NCBI RefSeq assembly: GCF_954871325.1
Contig: NC_088777.1
Span: 4,342,509 to 4,406,508, forward strand
DNA from: Gordionus sp. m RMFG-2023
Lineage: Eukaryota; Nematomorpha; Gordioida; Chordodea; Parachordodidae
Reading direction: 5' to 3'
DNA length: 64,000 bases
Shown: piece after piece, positions 56,801 through 64,000 of the stretch
Position numbering within the stretch: position 1 is the first letter of the stretch
How the letters are laid out: every line of letters begins with the position of its first letter
The notes under the pieces: model-generated
Database searches by the model: none
What the model saw: the letters and a program-made list of their open reading frames with translations, nothing else
Told to the model about the DNA's origin: nothing
Position numbers and translations under genes: made by a program

Positions 56801-59800
56801 AAGATATTGACAGGTCAGTTTGATGCTTACTTTCTGATCACATATGCTAAAATTAAAATTAGATTAATCATTTTTTATTCAATTACATTTCTTAGTAACT
56901 GTTACTTATGAAAAGTTATACAGGTTTTTCGCGATTCGTTTTGAGTCTCTGAAATCAAATTATATACCACCCAAACCCGAGATCCAAACCCAAACGAATA
57001 TCTGTACAAGTTCAGATAAAATAAACGACTCAGGTTTGGTTCGTAAAAAATAATGATACCGGTTTGAATTATAAACCAGGGTTGAACTCTTTTATGTTTA
57101 AACTTACATTATAATTCTGTTTCTGTAGAACACTTTTTATTCATCATTAAAAAAAAACTTAAAGGCCATGTTTTAGGTTGCTTAATGCAAAAAATAACAA
57201 TGCCACCAAACACTTCAAACAAACCAATAGGGTGTCCTCGTTCAAAACTTTTTACGCATATTAAAATGCAATTAAATATCCAAATTGAGTCCACCTAGTA
57301 TACAGCCAAAAGGCTTATTTTATTAGTAATTACACATTATTAATATCCAATTTATAAATTATACAGTTTTAACTGTACAATTAAAATATTTTATAGTTTA
57401 GTCAAATTACATCTCTATATAAATTAATTGTAAATTTTATTGTTGAAAAAGCTCTCTCTCTACTCTAACTTGAGTAGCCGGCACTGCCAATATATCATTA
57501 GACAATTTAGATAAATTGGGGTATATCATTACTCTAATTTTGCCAATAGATCTAAGATATTCATTTTTTTATATTTTGGCTAGGTTCTTTAGGTAAATAA
57601 ACTAAAATATATATATAAAATTCTCTGATCTTTCTAGCAGATTTTGTTTATGATCATGTTTATTCTTTTAAATGCTACGGGTTGGTTGGTTTAACATCCT
57701 AATTTTTTTATTTCTTAATGCTTTTGTTGTGATATTTTGTTAATTTTGGCAAGTTCTAGAGAACGATTTTTTGATGTGACACTCAAGAGTTGCAGTATGA
57801 TGGTGTTTCATATTTTTATCGCAATCTGTAGCTTTAAATTTTGATATATCATTTATAATACTCTACGTAAATGTAAATATTTTATATATTGTAATTAATT
57901 TATCGCTTGGCATTTTAATAAGCTTTTTACCAAAATTTAAATGAAAAAAAAACACAGAAGCTATTTTAAAAATTGTTGTAAAATAGCAATATACAAAAAT
58001 TTATCAAAAATTGAGTGATAATAATTTTAAGAACAATACTCATATAAATCAGAATTTTAGCCATAAATTAGTTATTTATAAGTATAAAACATGAGATTTA
58101 AACCGGTTTACAAACATTTGTAGCGATAAAAAAACGGTTAATACTGATTTAAAGGTTTGGTTCATGTTTGTGTTGAAACCATGATTATGACATATACTAA
58201 GAATTATTTTATTTTTATCCGAAAAAAATACATAATTTATTTTATATCAAAAAAAATATATATTTAATATAATTTATACAAATTGGAGATTATTATGGTT
58301 TGTTTAAGTCTCAAAGGTGATTAATTCGTTGTTTTTTATGTTAAGTTTATCAAAAATAAATGCTTAAAAAATTTAAAGAAGATATTCTCAGTTTTTTTTT
58401 TCATTTTCGTTCTTTAATGTTTGACCACTATACATTTTTGTGTTCCTACATTTTGATCGAATCACCTTTTTAATCCTTTTAGGTAATGAACTAATTAATT
58501 TTAATATATTTCTTCAGGAATGTATTCTATTTATTCCTCAGTACATGGCCTTTATTACCCTCTCTTAATTTCTCAGTTTAACAACAGATTTTCAAATAGA
58601 TTGAAGTGGCTGGTTGAGTCTAGCCCAATGATGTATATATATATTCTACTAGATTGGGGATTCATCAATCAAAAGCGTCCATACATAGGAGGCCTTTAGT
58701 GCCATTTTGTGGTTTGCTCGACTATTTGTCTTTTTCCACATTAATGTCATTTAATAGACATACAAACCAAAAAAGGCGCTACAGCTGACTCCTATGTATG
58801 GACGGCAAGAGCGCGATAATGCCAAGATCGAAACAGCGAAAATATTGGGATCTCGCTTATATTTCCTAGAAAATTTTTTAAAAGTAAATTTGAAATAGAC
58901 GAAATTGTGGGCGAAGATGATATTTCCTCCATTTTTAGAGATTTTTTTTTAAAAATTTGATTTAAATAGATGTGTTTATTTCTCTAGCATCTATTTTCCC
59001 AATTTTTCGCTGTTTCGTTCTTCGCGATTTAAAAACGTGAACCTTATGGACATTTTTATGTGAATTTAATAAATGAATCGCCAATCTGGTATTGGTCTGG
59101 CTCAAGATAAAATTTTTATATATTAATTTTAATTACTTTAGCGATATGGCGGGAGGCACTTCCTCAAAATTGGCGCTAAAATATAATCAGAATGATGCAT
59201 TGCCATGGGAAAATTCCTCCCTTGACAAATTCACCGTTTTTTTCGTAAATGTCATTTAAAGCCGATATAAAATATTATTTTTCATTAAACTTATTTTAGT
59301 CTTTGAAAAGAAAGTTTTTTAAAAAAATAGAATAATGACTAATTTTTTTAAAAAGAGTGTAAAACCAAAAAATTATTTTATAATGTAACCTGGCCAAATA
59401 CTTCGAATTAGCTATCCAACCAAAAGTTAAATTTCTCTAAGGATGAAGAGAATAGATTATTTTTCAAGAGTTACCTTATCCTTTAACCCCCACTCACCCC
59501 CATATTCAATATCATACGCGATTGAATTTGATGGTGTTTTACTTTAAATTAGAAATATTTTTTTTTGTAATCCAGTTAGCATTGATGATGAGGTTTATAC
59601 TACTTTATTTAGTCGATTAGCCTCCTACATACATTATTATGTATGAATAAATACTACTACCCAAGGTTACGAATCTATATCCAGGCGATTGAATAAACCG
59701 TCAGAACCTTCTTCTAATGCATCGACGTTGAATTCCAGGGTCAATTTTGACCTTCCAGAATTGAGGCACAATCTCGATATTCTGATGAGGCAAAGCGAAA

Positions 59801-62483
59801 ACGCGCTAAATCTCAATAAGAAACGTTTGGCTTACGAGGATAACCAAAGACAAAATTTGATCGAAAAAAGGCACAAACTGGAGCAGACGATCGTAAATAC
59901 GAAAGATGAAACCAAACGACTCGTTAAACTTTTAACTTTTATGGATAGGTGAATAAATGTTATATTCGTTTCTTATAATCGATTTTTAATTGCATTTTTT
60001 AAGGTTTAGGCAGTTATATATCTTAACAACACATCATTGCGCTTACTAAAAGTAAATCAGCTTTGGGAAATAAACAGAAACATATGGTATTTAAAAATTT
60101 TAGGCCGACCTAGCCCAGCCCGAATTTCTTTAAAGAAATATTAGTCCCGAACTAAAATATTTTTTTTAACCTGTTTGGGCCAAGTACGGGTTGTGTTGTG
60201 ATTTGCAGATCTCTACTAAATAATAACAAGTTTTAAGCACACTTTTGGAGCCGAAGCTGGACAAATTCTAGGAAAGTTTGGAACTTTTTTTATATAAAAT
60301 TTATTGGAACCTGAATCCAGAAACAAATTTATAGGATCCAGTTCTAATAAAAGTGCAAGTGATCTAAAAATATTGTTTAATTTAAAATGTTATGTCATTC
60401 ATTATTAGGGTCAATTTGTTTTTTTTAATTGTTTTAACAAAGATTAGAACCAGAGAGCCTGGAACCCTCTGAAACATCAAATTTAATCCCAGAGCCCACT
60501 TTTCAGAATTTTAACCGGAACTAGAATAATTTTTTTTCTTTAAATATTCAAAAACAGAACCATTTTTACTCAAGGTTTCAAAGTCTGATTTTAAGTCGTC
60601 CTAAATATTTATAAACTTTAAGCTAATTTTTATCCATTTTCATCAAGATTCATTAACCCAGACGAAAATATTTTCCGAAATTTGGACGAATGCAAAATCC
60701 TATTGGATATGTTTAAAATCGAATTCAATAATGAATTCAAATTGTACGATCTGAAGAACATTATCACCGCCATTGTTTTTCCTATGGTAAATAAATAAGT
60801 TTAAATTATTACATATAGTTAAACCACAAGTTCTATTTGTACTCTCTTGCCAAGATTGATTTAAGTAAGTCGGGGTTGATTATGACTTATAAAAAGTTTA
60901 TGTGTAAGATGAGATACACGTATTTTGTCCGATTTGAACATTAAATGCACAACTAACCCTATCTCACATCAGGTCATGGTCCATTTCTAAATTTTTAGGT
61001 TAATTAGCCAATTTAAAGCTGAAATCGAGGAAATAGTGGTTACTATAGATGAGTAATCAGTAATCACTATATTTTTAACCTTTTAAGCCAATTTTTAGCC
61101 AGTTGACCTTGGGGTTATTCCTTTATAAGATAGCAGTACAAATTTGAAAGAAACAAATATAAATTCAAACTCCTTAATATTAACGGATTTTTTCTGGCCG
61201 GTGCCCGAAGATTGAGCCGAATTCTCCCACATTTAGCCATCACCCAACTATAGTGGTTACACTGAATTCGTATTTTGTTTGTTTATATCATATTCATGTT
61301 TCTATATTTATCAAGGTCCTCTTATTGTAAGGTTTTAACTTATATTTATGTATGGTGTATAAGCTTAAAAACGTATTGGAGACTTGGGAACCCTTGGAAC
61401 AACCTGAATATGCCATAGACATTTTGCTGGAATGGAAGCGCATATTGCGGGATATGGAAATCGATTTGTCACTCAATACAAATATTTTTAGCCAGAGCGA
61501 CGAATCCCCCGACGAAATAACTTTTCAAAAGATGCTTTGGTACATATGGATGCCAAAAATTAGGAAGGATATACAACAGTAAAACTAATTTACTATTTCC
61601 TATACATGATACGAATTGTTGATAACACTGAGATCATTTTTTGCATAAAAGCCTGAAGGATTCTGGCAAGTGGTCTCGGCATCTTGGCAAACTTCCTAAA
61701 TTGTTGCAATACTCTGACTGACATTACTTTAAAGTTTCTAACATCCTAACTAAGTTTGTTGTGTTTCTGTACATTTATTTAGGAACTATATCAAATAAAT
61801 GGGGGAAAAAAATGACTTATTTTTTTTATCAGAAAATGGGATCCTAGAAATAGCGATAAACTCATAAATTTAATCGAGTGTTGGAGTGACATCCTACCTC
61901 CCTGGCTCAAGCACAACTTGTTGGACCAATTAATAATTCCCAAGCTTCATAGCGAATTACAAGAATGGGATCCGTTGACGGATGTAGTGCCCATTCATTC
62001 TTGGATTCATCCTTGGTTACCATATATAGGTTTTTTTTAAATTGCTTTTATTTCAAAAGATTAGAAATATTGGGAAAATTCCTTGATCCAAATAACACAT
62101 CCATTATATTCTTATTTAGGTGATATGAATATTTGGAAAAAATAAAGTTTTGGGAGATATAATTATAAAATAATCCGAATTATCCATATATAGCATATTT
62201 TAGTTTTGATAATTTATTAATAATAACAATTACAAAAGGTTCAGATGCAGATCCTCAAGATTGGCTTCATTCTCAATTAACTCCAACCATCAGATCTAAG
62301 CTGGCCTCAGCCTTGAGTCGCTGGCATCCTAGCGACAGATCAGCTAAGGCGTTACTCACTCCCTGGAAAGACGTTTTTACTTACAGGGACTTCGAGGCAT
62401 TGCTAATCAAGCATGTTCTCACTAAACTAAACGATTTGGCTCATGGTACACCTTACATTTTTACAAAGGATATAGGGGATAGT
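53887..62483 (+). CDS. TFIP11: TFIP11 spliceosome disassembly factor (3' end not found)
   Basis: G-patch partner of the DHX15 helicase, which takes apart the intron-lariat spliceosome. Eleven phase-consistent exons: 53887-53980, 54124-54305, 54399-54493, 54543-54600, 56362-56616, 56681-56813, 59666-59948, 60648-60786, 61364-61578, 61833-62029, 62239-62483 (about 632 residues). The N-terminal region has MEKFEITEDDI and YGIWADDDD. WEKHTKGIGQKLL runs into the G-patch MGYQAGKGLGKHGQG, then GAIGAYGPE. IKVIDMTGKE follows. The GCF-like C-terminal domain has WEPLEQ, IWMPKIRKDI, PLTDVVPIHSWIHPWLP and RWHPSDRSAKALL with PWKDVF. The start at 53887 is the first in-frame Met after a stop; human has about 30 residues more, so an upstream exon is possible. 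About 200 C-terminal residues of the human protein are not found up to 64000. The last donor (GTATGT at 62484) is a choice. The longest introns are 54601-56361 and 56814-59665. Confidence 0.93.
54601..56361. other. TFIP11 intron 4, nothing recognised
   Basis: 1.76 kb of AT-rich intron lying between the exon that starts the G-patch region and the G-patch exon. No repeat family could be assigned. Confidence 0.5.
56814..58675. other. TFIP11 intron 6, first part
   Basis: AT-rich; no gene or repeat is recognised apart from diffuse GGTTTG-type blocks near 57000 and 58110-58170. Confidence 0.45.
58676..58804. repeat. 129-bp inverted-repeat element in TFIP11 intron 6
   Basis: CGTCCATACATAGGAG at the left pairs with CTCCTATGTATGGACG at the right. 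The pairing extends with gaps to about 42 bp per arm (TGTGGTTTG against CAAACCAAA). The size and structure suit a MITE, but no clear target duplication is seen. A second inverted pair follows at 58829-58850 (AAACAGCGAAAATATTGGGA) and 58998-59017 (TCCCAATTTTTCGCTGTTT). Confidence 0.75.
58829..59665. other. TFIP11 intron 6, later part, less AT-rich
   Basis: It contains the second inverted pair (58829-58850 with 58998-59017) and CpG-containing blocks such as TTGGCGCTAAAA near 59172, which resembles an E2F site. It may be an internal regulatory region, an unrecognised element or chance. Confidence 0.35.
60100..60215. mobile_element. Truncated GATCTGCA-family MITE in a TFIP11 intron
   Basis: GGCCGACCTAGCCCAGCCCG and later GGGCCAAGTACGGG blocks end in TTTGCAGATCTCTA at 60215, the family's right terminus. 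The left terminus is missing. It lies between exons 7 and 8. Confidence 0.6.
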
Positions 62484-63339
62484 GTATGTTTCCAACAATT
62501 TGTGCAATATCTTAGAAAATTTTAAAAACGCACAAAAATCAATTAGTTAAAGTTGAAAAAATAGCAAATTATTTATTGGGTACATTTTAAAGCTTGAAGA
62601 TCTGATTTTGTTTAAAATGTATTCCTAAATGCGTAAAATACATACCCTTATTAATCTCTTTTTTTTGTAATGAACTTTTGAGTAATTTTTCAATATCAAG
62701 ATTTAATCCTCAAACGGATTTCTAGGTATAATAGTATTTATAGATTAGATGGAGCCATTTAACGAATCACAAATTCTTTATTGATTTTGAAAAATGCATC
62801 AAAAAGTAGAATAATAACGATTATTTATCCTTCCCATCATGTACCGCATTCCAGAGTTTCTATAAAAGCGATTTTTGGCTCGATAGTTTAAGTTTTCAAT
62901 AATCAAATCAAACATCTATTTTTTAAAAATCAGAAAAAGACTTTATTATCGAGATCCCATGACCTATCTCAATATCATCAAGGTTATCCCCGTAAGTCTG
63001 GTCTGGTGTCCAATAGATTTGTAGAAAAAGAGGATTTCTTTGCAACAGAATTCTTTTATCTTTCGAATAAATTTTTTTATCCTTAATTTTTCTGTATATT
63101 GCATATTAATATTATTGAACAAATTTTTAAATATTAAGCATTTCAGTAGGTACTTCAGAAGCGTTGCTTTGTAAGGTTTAAGTAGAAATATTTCAGAATT
63201 ATATTGGTCCAATATTTTCTATAATCTTCAATATTTTCTGCCAAAAATTATCATAATCCAGAATTTGGTTTTTAAGGGTTTTATCAAAAATATTGTGGAT
63301 TGCCATTTATTGTAAAATTTTAATTTTCAGCTAAACTCT
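62484..63339. other. Stretch after the last recognised TFIP11 exon
   Basis: AT-rich. A short block after an AG at about 62562 would encode IYWV, recalling the YWV motif that comes next in human TFIP11, but it stops ten codons in and is not convincing. Nothing else is recognised. Confidence 0.35.
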
Positions 63340-64000
63340 TTATCATTATTATTCCATCACCCACCTTGTGTTGTACTTGGCAATTTTAGTGTTGGATACG
63401 TCATCATCGTGAAACGTCATCACGACACTTCCCCCCTTTACCAACAATTTTTCATTCACAATACCCATCATATTAGCAGTTTTCGTAGATACTTGAGAGT
63501 TCAAAAGCCTGCCTTATTACTCGAGATTTGCACTTCGACATCATCTTCTTCTTTAACTTAACGTAGATTTTGCTCTCAACATTTTCTACATCAGCAGCTC
63601 TTACCGCCATCGGATCGTTGACCACACCCATAGCAGTTGGTATCGCTAGTTTCCTACCGATAAACTGCATGGCTATGTGGTTCAACCTTTGCTTATGTCT
63701 CGGGGAAGTACAGAGGTTCTTGGTCTTATGAATAATTCCTAAATACATCGTGATTGGGTCAAGACTCTCTTTAGTGACAAAAGCTATGAAGTGAGGAAAA
63801 CCATAACCACATAAGCTACGAGGAGCAAAGAATAATGCAACTAATTTTAGGTAACTCAGGTCACGTCCCCAAGCAGATGTCTGTGTGATGAGATCAATGG
63901 ACCTGAAGGTTGCATAGTAGTAGCAAAGAATATGATCGGAACCTCGCTCAGATGATGCTCGAGCAGCACCGAAAACAGTGTCTATTTGTTGTGTAAGTGT
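63340..64000 (-). mobile_element. Virus-like coding fossil at the window edge (family uncertain)
   Basis: From the window edge, the minus strand encodes about 176 residues (64000-63473) with much more balanced base composition and normal amino-acid use, followed by a second coding block down to about 63340. Blocks include WGRDLSYLKLVALFFAPRSL, GYGFPHFIAF and RLNHIAMQFIGRKLAIPTAM. The APRSL-GYGFP arrangement recalls the C-terminal part of RNA-virus polymerases, where PRS/LGG-Y-G-like blocks occur; that assignment is a guess from pattern memory. It looks nearly whole, with about one break in the part visible, so it would be relatively young. The start is outside the window. A host gene of unknown family is the alternative. 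Confidence 0.4.

Noticed and set aside
62560-62600. A next TFIP11 exon with IYWV
   Set aside because: Only four residues match, a stop follows ten codons later and the donor is unclear.

Overview
The window is very AT-rich nuclear DNA of an animal. The evidence is five recognisable eukaryotic housekeeping genes with GT-AG introns, embedded in dense transposable-element debris. I cannot name the species. The mix of short introns (43-64 nt) and long repeat-filled ones, many hAT-type elements and a zinc-finger-bearing LINE fit a repeat-rich invertebrate, but that is inference.

Host genes, left to right: an orphan PWWP-like exon (6727-6943, +); RAD9, the checkpoint clamp subunit, as one intronless reading frame (7567-9348, -); a mitochondrial GrpE (GRPEL) in three exons (22610-23490, -); the complex III subunit UQCR10/QCR9 (36167-36382, +); the cytosolic Xaa-Pro aminopeptidase XPNPEP1 in 17 exons (41769-51512, -); and the spliceosome-disassembly factor TFIP11 in at least 11 exons (53887-62483, +, 3' end not found). 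XPNPEP1 and TFIP11 diverge from a 2.4-kb spacer. The genes serve unrelated pathways (DNA damage checkpoint, mitochondrial protein import, respiration, peptide turnover, splicing), so no operon-like logic is expected.

Repeat layout: positions 1-5629 hold a large inverted duplication whose two arms each carry the end of a fossil Ty3/Gypsy-like element (integrase plus OTU-protease-like domain) and a hAT transposon at the same site with the same 8-bp target duplication. Positions 10370-18227 are a Russian doll: a hAT transposon split by a second hAT-type element, split by a third, which holds minisatellite, a 5'-truncated LINE, another Gypsy/OTU fossil and a 143-bp repeat array. A TIR element with a tRNA-like promoter sits inside that array, and a relative lies at 18484-18973. 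Positions 27720-31215 are a Gypsy-like fossil interrupted by a structurally whole, non-coding LTR element (TRIM type) with a 5-bp target duplication. Positions 31230-35632 are a short hAT MITE stretched to 4.4 kb by later insertions.

The right edge (63340-64000, -) carries an unusually GC-rich virus-like coding fossil lying where the last TFIP11 exons would be expected. The most interesting items are the repeated pairing of an OTU domain with a Gypsy integrase, the TIR element with RNA polymerase III A/B boxes, the palindrome dated by its hAT insertion, and the virus-like reading frame at the edge.
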